DNA of 37,928 nt, from contig CAUJIY010000054.1 in NCBI GenBank assembly GCA_963205295.1, forward strand, positions 1 through 37,928, in the 5' to 3' direction. Made by a program: the position numbers and the translations under genes. Positions 18,828-27,276 of this stretch are shown one piece after another (the first letter of the stretch is position 1; the number at the start of each line of letters is the position of its first letter). Below the pieces are notes generated by a model, which was not told the DNA's origin, made no database searches, and worked only from the letters and a program-made list of their open reading frames with translations. The stretch comes from Pseudomonadota bacterium (GTDB taxonomy: Bacteria; Pseudomonadota; Gammaproteobacteria; Steroidobacterales; GCA-2729495).

Positions 18828-18905
18828 TCATGGCAGGTGCGCCTGGATGGCCTCAGGCTCCTGGCCGACGAGGTCCTTCGGAACCACCGCGACGATCGCA
18901 CCCAT
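18828..18905 (-). CDS. possible 25-residue small ORF upstream of the MFS gene
   Basis: ATG at 18905 has GGAG 7 nt upstream and encodes MGAIVAVVPKDLVGQEPEAI plus five more residues before the stop, 27 nt ahead of the MFS start. Codon choice looks like the host's genes. The frame is open further upstream but without a start codon. It could be a leader peptide, a small protein, or the tail of a lost gene. Confidence 0.25.
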   Translation of the reverse strand: MGAIVAVVPKDLVGQEPEAIQAHLP

Positions 18906-19012
18906 CGGCGTACTCCAGCCGTGATCTCCCCCTCCTAAGTCTATGCGTACGCGAGCCGGCGACAACGCCCCGCCGCGGGCCCGGCACCTCGACGACTTAC
19001 GCAACGGCCCTC

Positions 19013-19042
19013 TTGGCGGGCGGCGCTCTTTGCAACTAGCAT
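19013..19042 (+). promoter_or_regulatory. possible promoter of the cation diffusion facilitator gene
   Basis: TTGGCG at 19013-19018 and TAGCAT at 19037-19042 are spaced by 18 nt. The predicted transcript start falls just before the GGAAGGG ribosome site of the gene at 19064, giving a very short leader. Confidence 0.3.
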
Positions 19043-19063
19043 GCCGGGCGGAAGGGCACCACC

Positions 19064-20035
19064 ATGGTATCGAACCGACATCCGGATTCCCGACGACGTG
19101 CATGGCTGGTGCGCTCGGCCACCTATGCATCGATGGGTGTGGCGGTGGTCCTCGTCGGCGCCAAGGCCTGGGCCTGGCTCGCAACCGACTCGGTGTCGAT
19201 GCTGTCCTCACTGGCCGATTCGCTGCTTGACCTGTTCGCTTCGGCACTGACGTTCTGGGCCGTGCGCTACTCGCTGGCACCGGCCGATGCCGAGCACCGC
19301 TTCGGTCACGGCAAGTCGGAAGGGCTGGCGGCACTGGTGCAGGCGCTGATCATCGGCGCCTCGGGCCTGTTCGTCTGCCGCGAAGCGATCCAGCGCTTCG
19401 TCGAGCCCCAGCCGATCATGCGCCCGGAGGTGGGTCTGCTGGTCGTGCTCGCGGCGACGCTGGCGACAGTACTGCTGGTCGGGTACCAGCGTTATGTCAG
19501 CAAGAGCACCGGCTCGATTGCGATTGGCGCCGACGCGATGCACTACACCACCGACATTCTCGTGAACCTGAGTGTCGGCGTTGCCGTGGTGCTCACCGCC
19601 TGGACGGGCTGGCGGCTGATGGACCCGCTGGTCGGGCTGGGCGTGGCAGCCTACATCCTCTTCGGCGCATGCCGCATGGCGGCCCAGGCACTGGACATCC
19701 TCCTCGACCGGGAGATCCCCGAAGCCGACCGCCAGCGCATCAAGGTCATCGCACTCACCCATCCGGAAGTGCTCGGCCTGCACGACATGCGCACCCGCCA
19801 CGGCGGCTCGAATTACATCGTGCAGTTCCACCTGGACTTCCCGCGCGAGATCTCGCTGTGGCGCAGTCACGAAGTCATGGACGAGGTGGAGGATCAGATC
19901 CGGGCCGAGTTTCCCGGCTGCGAGATCATCATTCACGCTGATCCGCTCGGCATCGCCGAGTCGAAGGACAGGTTCGAGGCGCCGCTCGGCGCTGCGCCCG
20001 GCCCGACCGCATCACCGCACTCGAAAGCGCGCTGA
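19064..20035 (+). CDS. cation diffusion facilitator (FieF/YiiP-like metal efflux pump)
   Basis: This is an inner-membrane antiporter that exports divalent metals (Zn, Fe or related) in exchange for protons. The 323-residue protein has six predicted membrane segments. The transport-site residues are D52 and D56 (SLADSLLD, second helix) and H160 and D164 (DAMHYTTD, fifth helix), the same D-D-H-D set as E. coli FieF. The cytoplasmic C-terminal domain (HDMRTRHGGSNYIVQFHLDFP) fits the family's ferredoxin-like dimerisation domain. The ATG has a clear GGAAGGG ribosome site. No metal-responsive regulator lies beside it. Confidence 0.92.
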   Translation: MVSNRHPDSRRRAWLVRSATYASMGVAVVLVGAKAWAWLATDSVSMLSSLADSLLDLFASALTFWAVRYSLAPADAEHRFGHGKSEGLAALVQALIIGASGLFVCREAIQRFVEPQPIMRPEVGLLVVLAATLATVLLVGYQRYVSKSTGSIAIGADAMHYTTDILVNLSVGVAVVLTAWTGWRLMDPLVGLGVAAYILFGACRMAAQALDILLDREIPEADRQRIKVIALTHPEVLGLHDMRTRHGGSNYIVQFHLDFPREISLWRSHEVMDEVEDQIRAEFPGCEIIIHADPLGIAESKDRFEAPLGAAPGPTASPHSKAR

Positions 20036-20094
20036 TTCGCCGACCACTGCCGCCCACCTTGCCAGCAGCGGCAAGGCTTCGTAGATTGGCGGGC

Positions 20095-20760
20095 ATGCGC
20101 TTGCGCGGGAAATCGACGGACGCAACCGGGACACCGGCCGTTGTCCACCTGCCACGAAGCGTCGCGGTGGCACTGCTGGCGCTGCTCGGCAGCGGATGCG
20201 CCGCGTCGGTGGCCGTCGAACAGGCATTTCCGCCGCCGTTGATCGAGCCTCTGCCGCTGCGCATGGCCGTGTATTATCCGGAGAGCCTCGCCGGTTTCAC
20301 TTATCGGGAGAAGGCAGGCGCCGATCGCGACTGGACGGTGCAACTTGGCCCGGCTAACGTCAGCATGTTCGATTCGGTGTTCAGCCGCCTGTTCCGCGAG
20401 GCGCAACGGGTCGGCAACATGCAGAACGCAGCACAGGAGATGACGGCGCCCGATGGCATCGTGTCTCCGGCCGTCGACGCCTTCGAGTTTTCCCTTCCCG
20501 GACAGGCCGCCGACGGCCAGATGGGGGTCTGGATTCGCTACAATGTGGATGTCTACGCTGCCGACGGCCAGCTCATCGTGCGCTGGCCCGTCACGGCGTA
20601 CGGACAGAGCGGGACGGACGGTGCCAGCGACGAGGAGGCCATGAAACGGGCCATCGTCCTGGCGATGCGGGACGCCGCCGCGACCATCGCGGTCGGCTTT
20701 GCCACCCAGCCGAAGATTCGTGAGAGGCTGTTGCATGAACCCCCCACCGGGACTCCCTGA
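20095..20760 (+). CDS. putative lipoprotein, unknown function
   Basis: The 221-residue protein has a basic N-terminus, a hydrophobic stretch (RSVAVALLALLGSGC) and a likely acylated cysteine at residue 35. The lipobox is imperfect (G at -3), so it may be a lipoprotein or simply membrane-anchored. The exported part has a mixed alpha/beta look, with motifs LPLRMAVYYPESL, WTVQLGPANVSMFDSVFSRLF and VDAFEFSLPG, then VWIRYNVDVYAADGQLIVRW, in the style of DUF4136/LPS-assembly-like lipoproteins. I do not recognise a named family. GGCGGG precedes the ATG. Its 3' end overlaps the next lipoprotein gene by 26 bp, so the two are coupled. Confidence 0.7.
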   Translation: MRLRGKSTDATGTPAVVHLPRSVAVALLALLGSGCAASVAVEQAFPPPLIEPLPLRMAVYYPESLAGFTYREKAGADRDWTVQLGPANVSMFDSVFSRLFREAQRVGNMQNAAQEMTAPDGIVSPAVDAFEFSLPGQAADGQMGVWIRYNVDVYAADGQLIVRWPVTAYGQSGTDGASDEEAMKRAIVLAMRDAAATIAVGFATQPKIRERLLHEPPTGTP

Positions 20761-21445
20761 ACGGCATGTCATGGTGTCGTGGCCGATGGCCCTCCTCGCC
20801 GTGGCCACGCTCACCTTGCCCATGACCGGCTGCATGACCTCGCGGGTCGAGGAATCCAAGAACTCGGCCACCGGCATCGGTGCAGGCGAGTCGGTGGTCA
20901 TCCTCGCCGCCAGCTATCACCGCGGTACCGCTGCCGAGGAGGACTTCGTCAGCTGTGTCGCCGAGGAGGTGCAGGAGGGCCGGGACGGCGTACCTGTGAT
21001 CCCGGAGCGGCAGTTCACGGATGCACTGTTCCCGTGGTTCGAGCCGCGCACGGCACCACGTTCGGCGGCAGCACTGCCGGAACTGCTGGCACGTCCCGGC
21101 GTGGCCGAACGCATCGAGGAGCACGGCATCCGCTACGTCGTCTGGCTCGACGGCAACACCGAGCGCACCAACGGCGGGGGCAGCCTGAGCTGCGCCATCG
21201 GGCCCGGCGGTGGCGGTTGCTTCGGTCTGACCTGGTGGGAAGACGACGCCTCCTACGATGCTGCCGTATGGGACCTGAAGCAGCAGTCGGACGCCGGCAC
21301 CGTCAGCGCCGATGTGCACGGCACCTCGATGATCCCGGCGCTGCTCATCCCGGTGCCGCTGATCGCGCGCACGCAGTCGGCGGCCTGCAAGGACCTGGCG
21401 CGGGAATTGCGCGGCTTCATCACCGGCGCCGGACCCCTGACCTGA
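20735..21445 (+). CDS. putative lipoprotein, unknown function
   Basis: The 236-residue protein has a signal peptide and lipobox ending MTGC at residue 33, so it is probably anchored in the outer membrane or periplasmic face. The exported part contains ESVVILAASYHRGTAAEEDF and RYVVWLDGNTERTNGGG, a short Gly-rich turn (GPGGGGCFG) with a second cysteine, and a C-terminal helical part. I do not recognise the family. The chosen ATG has GAGAGG 7 nt upstream; a later in-frame ATG at 20771 is possible. It overlaps the genes on both sides. Confidence 0.7.
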   Translation: MNPPPGLPERHVMVSWPMALLAVATLTLPMTGCMTSRVEESKNSATGIGAGESVVILAASYHRGTAAEEDFVSCVAEEVQEGRDGVPVIPERQFTDALFPWFEPRTAPRSAAALPELLARPGVAERIEEHGIRYVVWLDGNTERTNGGGSLSCAIGPGGGGCFGLTWWEDDASYDAAVWDLKQQSDAGTVSADVHGTSMIPALLIPVPLIARTQSAACKDLARELRGFITGAGPLT

Positions 21446-22758
21446 CACAGCGACCGCGCAGAGGCGGGCCGCAGCCCGCTGCCAGGCGGCCGTTCGACCA
21501 ACCGCTGCGCTGGCTGCTGGCCCTTACCGGCGGTCTGCTGCTGGCGATTCCGACCGGTAATGCCAACGCAGCGCCGGCTTTTCGCGCGCAGTTCCTGCTG
21601 GCTATCGCGCCGGATGAGGCAAATCCGCAGGCGCGGATCCGCATCACCCAGGCGAGTTCCCAGCTCAAGCGCCTGCGCCTGCGCATGCCAGCGGCGCATT
21701 TCACCGCCATCAGCGCCGACGGCGACACCGTCCGCCATGGCGATACCCTGACCTGGACCATTCCACCCCGCGGTGGCGAGCTGCGCTACCGCGTCACCGT
21801 GACCCATGCGCGCAGCCGCGGCGGATACGACGCCTACATCGGCCGCAGCTGGGCGCTCTTCCGCGCTGAGGACGCGTTTCCATCGGCAGCAGCCACGCTG
21901 CGTGCCGGCGCACGCGGCGAGGGTGAACTGCGCCTGGACCTGCCGCCTGGCTGGTCACTGCAGACACCCTACCTGCCGGACTCGGCCAATCGCCTGCGCA
22001 TCACGCCGCGCGGGCGCAGTTACGAGCGTCCCGTCGGATGGATCCTCGCCGGCGACATCGGCTCGCGCATGGACGTCATCGGCAAGACCACCGTGCGTGT
22101 CGCTGCACCCACCGAGCGCCCTGCCCCTCGCCTGCCGTCGCTGACGCTGTTGCGCTGGACGCTCCCGCTGCTGCAGGCCGAGATCGACCTGCCGGTGTCG
22201 TACCTGCTGGTGGCACTCGCCGGAGAACCGATGTGGCGGGGAGGGCTGTCCGCTCCGAACTCGTTTTTCCTGCACGCGGACCGGCCGTTGATCAGCGAGA
22301 ACGGCACCAGTCCGCTCCTTCACGAGTTGCTCCATGTGATGGCACCGGTCGCGGCCGCCGCGGACCACGACTGGATCGACGAGGGACTCGCCGAATACCT
22401 GGGAATGGTGCTGCTGGCGCGCTCGGGGACGATATCCGCGGAGCGCTTCGATCACACCGTCGACGTCTTCAGGCGGCGCAGTGCCCGGGTGTCCGACATC
22501 GTTACCCGCCAGGCCCACGGCGAGGTGACAGCACGTGCGGTCGTCATCTTCAGTGAGATCGACCGTGAGCTGCAGGCCCGCTCCGCTGGCCGGCTCGACA
22601 TCTTCGACCTGCTGCGTCGCCTGCTGACCGACCCCGGGCCGGTAGACCTGGACCGGCTGCGGGAGCTGGCGACTGCGGTCAATGGCCGCCCGCTGGCGGC
22701 ACTCGCGCCAGCCCGCGTACCCGTCGGACCCACGAGGACCAAGTCCGCGACGATGTGA
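21442..22758 (+). CDS. exported gluzincin-type metallopeptidase-like protein
   Basis: The protein has a signal-like hydrophobic stretch (PLRWLLALTGGLLLAIPTGNANAA), a beta-rich N-terminal half, and a zinc-protease-like motif HELLH at residues 294-298 followed by WIDEGLAEYLG with a candidate third ligand E314. The layout HExxH...WxxEGxAEY is that of gluzincins (M1/M61-like). The start is a problem. There is no ATG, GTG or TTG at the expected place; the only near-cognate codon is CTG at 21442, which overlaps the stop of the previous gene. The next upstream start is ATG 21268, inside that gene. I give the CTG tentatively; 438 residues follow. Target and cleavage activity are unknown. Confidence 0.65.
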   Translation: MTQRPRRGGPQPAARRPFDQPLRWLLALTGGLLLAIPTGNANAAPAFRAQFLLAIAPDEANPQARIRITQASSQLKRLRLRMPAAHFTAISADGDTVRHGDTLTWTIPPRGGELRYRVTVTHARSRGGYDAYIGRSWALFRAEDAFPSAAATLRAGARGEGELRLDLPPGWSLQTPYLPDSANRLRITPRGRSYERPVGWILAGDIGSRMDVIGKTTVRVAAPTERPAPRLPSLTLLRWTLPLLQAEIDLPVSYLLVALAGEPMWRGGLSAPNSFFLHADRPLISENGTSPLLHELLHVMAPVAAAADHDWIDEGLAEYLGMVLLARSGTISAERFDHTVDVFRRRSARVSDIVTRQAHGEVTARAVVIFSEIDRELQARSAGRLDIFDLLRRLLTDPGPVDLDRLRELATAVNGRPLAALAPARVPVGPTRTKSATM

Positions 22759-23135
22759 GAGTAAGCACGGACGGCGTGTCGACCCTGCTGCATGATGGTG
22801 GGATGCCGTCCCCGCCCTCACCCGGTCAGGCCAGCCACGTGCTGTCGGCGGAGTCACCGGGCCGTGGCTCGCTGCGCCGGATCCTGCTGCTGCCAGTCTG
22901 GCTTCCGGCATGGCTGTATCGTGCCGTGCCATGGATTTACCTGGGCAACGGCGCAACCTGCCTCGCCGGCGGGTTGTTCCTCCCGGACCCTGGCTGGATG
23001 CTGCCATACGCGGTGCTCATCGGTACCGGCTCCATCCATGCGGCAGTGCGTATCGCACGCGCCCGGCACCGCCCGTCAGCGCAGCGGCAGGCGACGCCCC
23101 GGGGTGCAGCAGTCCCGGAAGCGGTGCCAGAATAG
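22755..23135 (+). CDS. small membrane protein, unknown function
   Basis: A 126-residue frame starts at GTG 22755, overlapping the previous stop; an ATG at 22803 would give 110 residues. Two hydrophobic segments are present: LLLPVWLPAWLYRAVPWIYLGNGATCLAGGLFL (possibly two short helices) and MLPYAVLIGTGSIHAAVRI. The C-terminus is basic and Arg/Pro-rich. I do not recognise the family. Position suggests co-expression with the lipoprotein-gluzincin genes. Confidence 0.6.
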   Translation: MRVSTDGVSTLLHDGGMPSPPSPGQASHVLSAESPGRGSLRRILLLPVWLPAWLYRAVPWIYLGNGATCLAGGLFLPDPGWMLPYAVLIGTGSIHAAVRIARARHRPSAQRQATPRGAAVPEAVPE

Positions 23136-23166
23136 CCGCCCTGTCATCGAGACGCGGAGCGGTCCC

Positions 23167-23466
23167 ATGAAAACATCACGCTGGCTGGTAGCGGGTATCG
23201 CCGCGGCGGGCGGTGCGCTCGTGCTGCCGGTCGTGGCCTATGTTGCCGGCGGACAGATCGTCGGTCCCTATGCCGGACCGCGTGGCCTGGCTTCCTACCT
23301 CGGCGGTATCTATGGCGACGCGCTCGGCGGTCATCCGCTGGCGTTGGCTCTGGTACTCACCCCGGCGCTCGTCATGCTCATCTGGCTGGCACGCGCCTGG
23401 CTGCACGGCCGCTGGAGGTCAATGGCGGCCATGCAGCATGACAACTCAACAAAATCAGCTACCTAA
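23167..23466 (+). CDS. small two-helix membrane protein, unknown function
   Basis: The 99-residue protein has hydrophobic segments at about residues 6-30 (LVAGIAAAGGALVLPVVAYVAGG) and 58-75 (ALALVLTPALVMLIWLARAW), joined by a glycine/tyrosine-rich loop (GPYAGPRGLASYLGGIYGD). The start ATG has GGAG 7 nt upstream. It lies 31 nt after the previous small membrane protein and is the last gene of this plus-strand run. I do not recognise the family. Confidence 0.65.
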   Translation: MKTSRWLVAGIAAAGGALVLPVVAYVAGGQIVGPYAGPRGLASYLGGIYGDALGGHPLALALVLTPALVMLIWLARAWLHGRWRSMAAMQHDNSTKSAT

Positions 23467-23582
23467 GCGCTATTTCGCAAGACTAGCCGAGATTTATGTC
23501 AGGTCGCCGCACCCGGCCCTATGGCAGCCGGCTACGATTCGGCCAGGGACGGCGACCCGCAGCAGGTTCGTCCGGCGCCCGC

Positions 23583-23870
23583 CTACGACGGCCAGTAATA
23601 AGAACCGGCGAGGAACAACCCCGCCCACAACAAGGTCAGCAACCCGTAGCGCCACCGTTGGCCGCGAACCGTACCGAAGAATGCCAGGCCAGATACCAGA
23701 GCCAGAATCGAGAAGATGAGCGCCCCTCGAGCGAGTTCCGGGAATTCGGCAGCGAACTGCGGATGTTCATCGCGCAGGATCCAGAACACCAAGAGTACGA
23801 CGCACAGGCCGAAGGCCAGTGACAGGAGACTCCCCGAGATGATGCCGAGAACCGCAGTGAACGGACGCAT
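23583..23870 (-). CDS. small three-helix membrane protein, unknown function
   Basis: The 95-residue protein has three hydrophobic helices: AVLGIISGSLLSLAFGLCVV, LIFSILALVSGLAFFGTV and GLLTLLWAGLFLAGSYYW. A short acidic loop lies between the first two. I chose ATG 23870 with a GGGAG ribosome site. It is divergent from prc, whose promoter lies in the short shared region. The frame stays open upstream across prc but that part is antisense noise. The 116-nt stretch before it (23467-23582) holds no visible gene. Confidence 0.65.
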   Translation of the reverse strand: MRPFTAVLGIISGSLLSLAFGLCVVLLVFWILRDEHPQFAAEFPELARGALIFSILALVSGLAFFGTVRGQRWRYGLLTLLWAGLFLAGSYYWPS

Positions 23871-23917
23871 GCCGCGATGCTCCCCCGACACCCTTACGCA
23901 CCACAGCGACGGATGCT

Positions 23918-23926
23918 TGCTATGAT
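23918..23926 (+). promoter_or_regulatory. prc: extended -10 element of prc
   Basis: TGCTATGAT is an extended -10 box ending 13 nt before the chosen prc ATG. Transcription would start only a few bases before the start codon, giving a near-leaderless message. No good -35 is visible. Confidence 0.4.
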
Positions 23927-23939
23927 TTGCCGCGAACCG

Positions 23940-26108
23940 ATGCAGAAATTGAACCTCAAACACGCGCCCGCCGCAAACCGTCTCGCCTCCGCAGCCTGGG
24001 TGGGTGCGGTGCTGGTGCCCGTGCTCCTCGCCATATGGCTGACTCTGGCGCCTTGGTCGAGCGTCTCGGCTGCAGCCAATGCGGCGCCACGCCAGGAATC
24101 GGTTCCGGGCATCCTGCAGGCCAGCGACCGCCAGCGGCAGGTGGCGCGCATGACGACCAAGTTCGTCGAGCGCTTTCACTACGCACGCCAGCCGATCGAC
24201 GACCGGCTGTCCGAGCAGGTGCTGAAGAACTACATCGAGGCGCTCGACGGGAACCGCCAGTATTTCCTCGAGCCGGACATCGTCTATTTCTCCCGCTACC
24301 GGCACGAACTCGACGACGTACTGCAGACCGGCGACGTCGAACCGATCTTCGACATCTTCCGCCTCTATCGGTTGCGGGCCCAGCAGCACCTCGATTTTGC
24401 CCTGTCGCAGCTCGACCACGAACCGGATCTCACGATCGACGAGTCGTTCGAGTTCGATCGTACCAAGGCGCCGTGGATCGCCACGCCACAGTCCATGCAG
24501 GACAACTGGCGCAAGCGCGTCAAGAACGATGCGCTGGGACTCATCCTGGCCGAGAAGACCTGGCCCGAGGCGGAAAAGGTTCTGCGCAAACGCTACGAGC
24601 GCGTGCTTTCCCGCATCAACACCCTCGACAGCGACGAGGTCTTCGAGACGTTCATGAACGCCTTCGCGCGGACCCTCGACCCCCACTCGAGCTACCTGTC
24701 GCCACGCCAGTCCGAGGAATACCGGATCCAGATGAGCCTGTCATACCAGGGAATCGGCGCCTCGTTGCAGCTCGAAGACGACATCGTCAAGGTGCTCAAC
24801 GTCATCCCCGGTGGTCCGGCGGCAATCGACGGGCGACTGAAGGCGAACGACCGCATCGTCGGTGTCAGCCAGGGTGCCACGGGGGAGTTCGTCGACGTCG
24901 TCGGTTGGGAACTGGACGATGTCGTGCAACTGATACGCGGGCCGCAGGGCTCGGTGGTACGGCTGCAGGTGGTCCCCGCCGATGCGCCACCAGGTGCCCC
25001 TGATCAGGTCCTCAACCTGACGCGCGACAAGATCAAGCTCGAGGAACAGGCGGCCAGGAGCGAGGTGCGCGAGGTCCAGCGCAACGGGCGCAGCGTCAAG
25101 ATCGGCGTCATCACCGTGCCGAGCTTCTACCAGGACTTCGACGCCCGCAGCCGCGGCGAGGACGACTACGTCAGTACCACCCGCGACGTGCAGCGCCTGA
25201 TCGTCGACCTGGAGAAGGCCGGCGTCGAGGGCCTGGTGATGGACCTGCGGGGTAACGGCGGCGGACACCTGTCGGAGGCAACTGCGCTCACCGGCCTGTT
25301 CATCGACTCGGGTCCGATCGTGCAGCTTCGCGACACGAACGGCCGGGTGGAGGTCCTGCCGGATCCCGTGCCCGCCACGGTCTACGGTGGTCCGCTGGTG
25401 GTCCTGGTGGATCGTTTCAGCGCCTCGGCGTCCGAGATCTTCACCGCCGCCATCCAGGACTACCGCCGCGGCATCGTCATTGGCCAACAGACTTTCGGCA
25501 AGGGTACGGTGCAGAACCTCTACCCGCTCGACCAGTACGCACGTCGGGCGGTGGAACCAGGTCTCGGCCAGTTGACGCTGACGATCGGCAAGTATTACCG
25601 CATCACCGGCGGTAGCACCCAGAACAAGGGCGTATTGCCCGACATCGCCTTGCCATCACGGGTGGACCCGGACGAGATCGGCGAAAACAGCCGGGAAGGC
25701 GCCCTGCCCTGGGACCAGATCGATGCCACGCGTTTCAGGGCGAGCAGCCCGCTCGATTCGGCGATCGCCTACCTGACCCAGCACGAGGTCGAGCGCATGC
25801 AGGGAGATCCCGACATGCACTACCTCCTGTCCGATATCCAGGCCACCGCTGAGCGGCGCACCCAGACCTCGATTTCGCTGAACATGAAGGCGCGACTGGT
25901 CGAGCGCGAAAAGCTGCAGCAGGACCAGCTGAAACGCGAGAATGCACGGCGCTCGGCCCTGCATCTGCCAACGGTCGCCGCGCTCGAGAACATCAAAGTC
26001 GAAGACGTGCCCGACGTGCTGCTGAAACAGGCTTCCCAGGTGCTGGCCGATTACGTGGCGATGGGTGATCCGGACAAGGCGCTCGCCCGCAACGTGAACG
26101 ACCCCTGA
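23940..26108 (+). CDS. prc: carboxy-terminal processing (tail-specific) protease Prc
   Basis: Prc is a periplasmic S41 serine protease that trims or degrades envelope proteins, such as lipoproteins and peptidoglycan hydrolases in E. coli. The 722-residue protein starts MQKLNLKHAPAANRL and has an N-terminal membrane/signal segment (AAWVGAVLVPVLLAIWLTLA). A helical N-domain, a PDZ domain (YQGIGASLQLEDDIVKVLNVIPGGPA) and the S41 core follow. The catalytic dyad is S496 (in FSASASEIF) and K521 (in TFGKGTVQ), 25 residues apart as in E. coli Prc. A C-terminal DUF3340-like helical domain ends the protein. The open frame extends to 23877, but the start at 23940 fits the family and the promoter. Confidence 0.95.
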   Translation: MQKLNLKHAPAANRLASAAWVGAVLVPVLLAIWLTLAPWSSVSAAANAAPRQESVPGILQASDRQRQVARMTTKFVERFHYARQPIDDRLSEQVLKNYIEALDGNRQYFLEPDIVYFSRYRHELDDVLQTGDVEPIFDIFRLYRLRAQQHLDFALSQLDHEPDLTIDESFEFDRTKAPWIATPQSMQDNWRKRVKNDALGLILAEKTWPEAEKVLRKRYERVLSRINTLDSDEVFETFMNAFARTLDPHSSYLSPRQSEEYRIQMSLSYQGIGASLQLEDDIVKVLNVIPGGPAAIDGRLKANDRIVGVSQGATGEFVDVVGWELDDVVQLIRGPQGSVVRLQVVPADAPPGAPDQVLNLTRDKIKLEEQAARSEVREVQRNGRSVKIGVITVPSFYQDFDARSRGEDDYVSTTRDVQRLIVDLEKAGVEGLVMDLRGNGGGHLSEATALTGLFIDSGPIVQLRDTNGRVEVLPDPVPATVYGGPLVVLVDRFSASASEIFTAAIQDYRRGIVIGQQTFGKGTVQNLYPLDQYARRAVEPGLGQLTLTIGKYYRITGGSTQNKGVLPDIALPSRVDPDEIGENSREGALPWDQIDATRFRASSPLDSAIAYLTQHEVERMQGDPDMHYLLSDIQATAERRTQTSISLNMKARLVEREKLQQDQLKRENARRSALHLPTVAALENIKVEDVPDVLLKQASQVLADYVAMGDPDKALARNVNDP

Positions 26109-26121
26109 GCTGCCCACCGCC

Positions 26122-27183
26122 TCAGGTCAGCAGGGACGCGTAGATATCCCAGTACTCGTCGGCCAGGACGTTGACCTGGATCTGGTGTGCATCGGCTGAC
26201 ACCGGCTCTCCCTCATCAGGCACCAGCACCGGGATCGATCCGAGCAGACCGGCGACCGGCACCACGTCTGCGTCGCGACGGTATTGGGCACGCCGGCGCA
26301 GGTATTCCGTGCGCTGACGGATCTGCCCGTTCAGGGTTTCGCCATTCTCGAGGCGCCGCTGCACGGCTGCGATGTTGCGGCTCAGCGCACGGCACTCGGC
26401 CAGGCTGCCGTACACCACTTCGGCCAGCGGCCGGATGGAAGCCTCCCGGGCGAGGCCGGCGACATTGTGCTCGGCAAGCTCGACCAGCAGCTGTTGCGCC
26501 AGTGCGATCACGGCAAGATTGATGTTGCGGCGCCCTTCGATACTGAGTCCGCCGAAGTTCGGCGCCGACTCCAGTTCCCGCTCGCGGCGTTCGGCGACCA
26601 GACGGTCGACCTGCGCGTGCACGCCCTCGAGCGCAGCCCGAATCGCCTCGCCCTGATCGTCGGCGCGCCGCCGCCGGAAGTAGTTCCAGAATCCACGCAG
26701 ACGCTGGCGCTCGCCACCTGCCGCCCGCAGGTCAGATTCCATGGCACGGACCCGGCCTGCGAGGTCGGCGATCTTTTCATCGAGGCTGCCGATTTCGCCG
26801 TCGCGCAGTCGCTCGAACAGCCGTTGCGCGTGTCCCTCCTCGCGATCCTGCTGGCGATCGGCGAGTTCGCGCGCCAGTCGCTGCAGACGGCGGCGGCCGA
26901 GCGACCAGACCCCACGCAGCTGGTAGTAGACAGCGGCATTATTTGCCTGCAGCGGATCGGCAAGCAGGTTCTCGAGCTGTTCCAGGCGCTGCTGGGCACG
27001 GAGGTTGACGCCCTCCTGCTGCCGCAGCTGGTCAATGAGCTTCTCCCGCTCACGCCGCAGCCGCGCCAGTTCCTTTTTCAGTTCCGCCCGGTTCCAGAAC
27101 AGCCTGAGCAGCTGTTCTTCATCTGGCTCCTTGCGTTGCTGGAGCCAGGGCGAGGCGCGAACCGCCATCGGGATGAGGCGCAT
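26122..27183 (-). CDS. large coiled-coil protein, unknown function
   Basis: The 353-residue soluble protein is rich in Arg, Glu, Leu and Gln. Long heptad-like helices run from about residue 20 to 170 (EEQLLRLFWNRAELKKELARLRREREKLIDQLRQQEGVNLRAQQRLEQLENLLAD and onward). The second half is also helical (NINLAVIALAQQLLVELAEHN, then RALSRNIAAVQRRLENGE) and ends in an acidic, non-coiled tail. No signal peptide or catalytic motif is seen. Starts at 27183 (MRLIPMAVRAS) and 27168 (MAVRASPW) are both possible; neither has a clear ribosome site. It is convergent with prc (13 nt apart) and downstream of DUF1249. I do not recognise the family. Confidence 0.7.
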   Translation of the reverse strand: MRLIPMAVRASPWLQQRKEPDEEQLLRLFWNRAELKKELARLRREREKLIDQLRQQEGVNLRAQQRLEQLENLLADPLQANNAAVYYQLRGVWSLGRRRLQRLARELADRQQDREEGHAQRLFERLRDGEIGSLDEKIADLAGRVRAMESDLRAAGGERQRLRGFWNYFRRRRADDQGEAIRAALEGVHAQVDRLVAERRERELESAPNFGGLSIEGRRNINLAVIALAQQLLVELAEHNVAGLAREASIRPLAEVVYGSLAECRALSRNIAAVQRRLENGETLNGQIRQRTEYLRRRAQYRRDADVVPVAGLLGSIPVLVPDEGEPVSADAHQIQVNVLADEYWDIYASLLT

Positions 27184-27276
27184 GACCGGGCGATGCCACG
27201 TGCGGGACCTGGGTCCGCATATCCTAGGCAGGTGACGCTCCGCCGATCCTTGAAGCAATCGACAGTTCGCGGCGGC

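Noticed and set aside
18945-19334. Upstream extension of the small ORF before the MFS gene as a 168-codon minus-strand gene
   Set aside because: Most of it is antisense to the cation diffusion facilitator gene and its composition is Arg/Pro-rich noise; only the last 25 codons have a start with a ribosome site.
20591-23007. Several long minus-strand frames opposite the lipoprotein-gluzincin genes
   Set aside because: The plus-strand frames have signal peptides, ribosome sites and ordered overlaps; the opposite frames have none of these.
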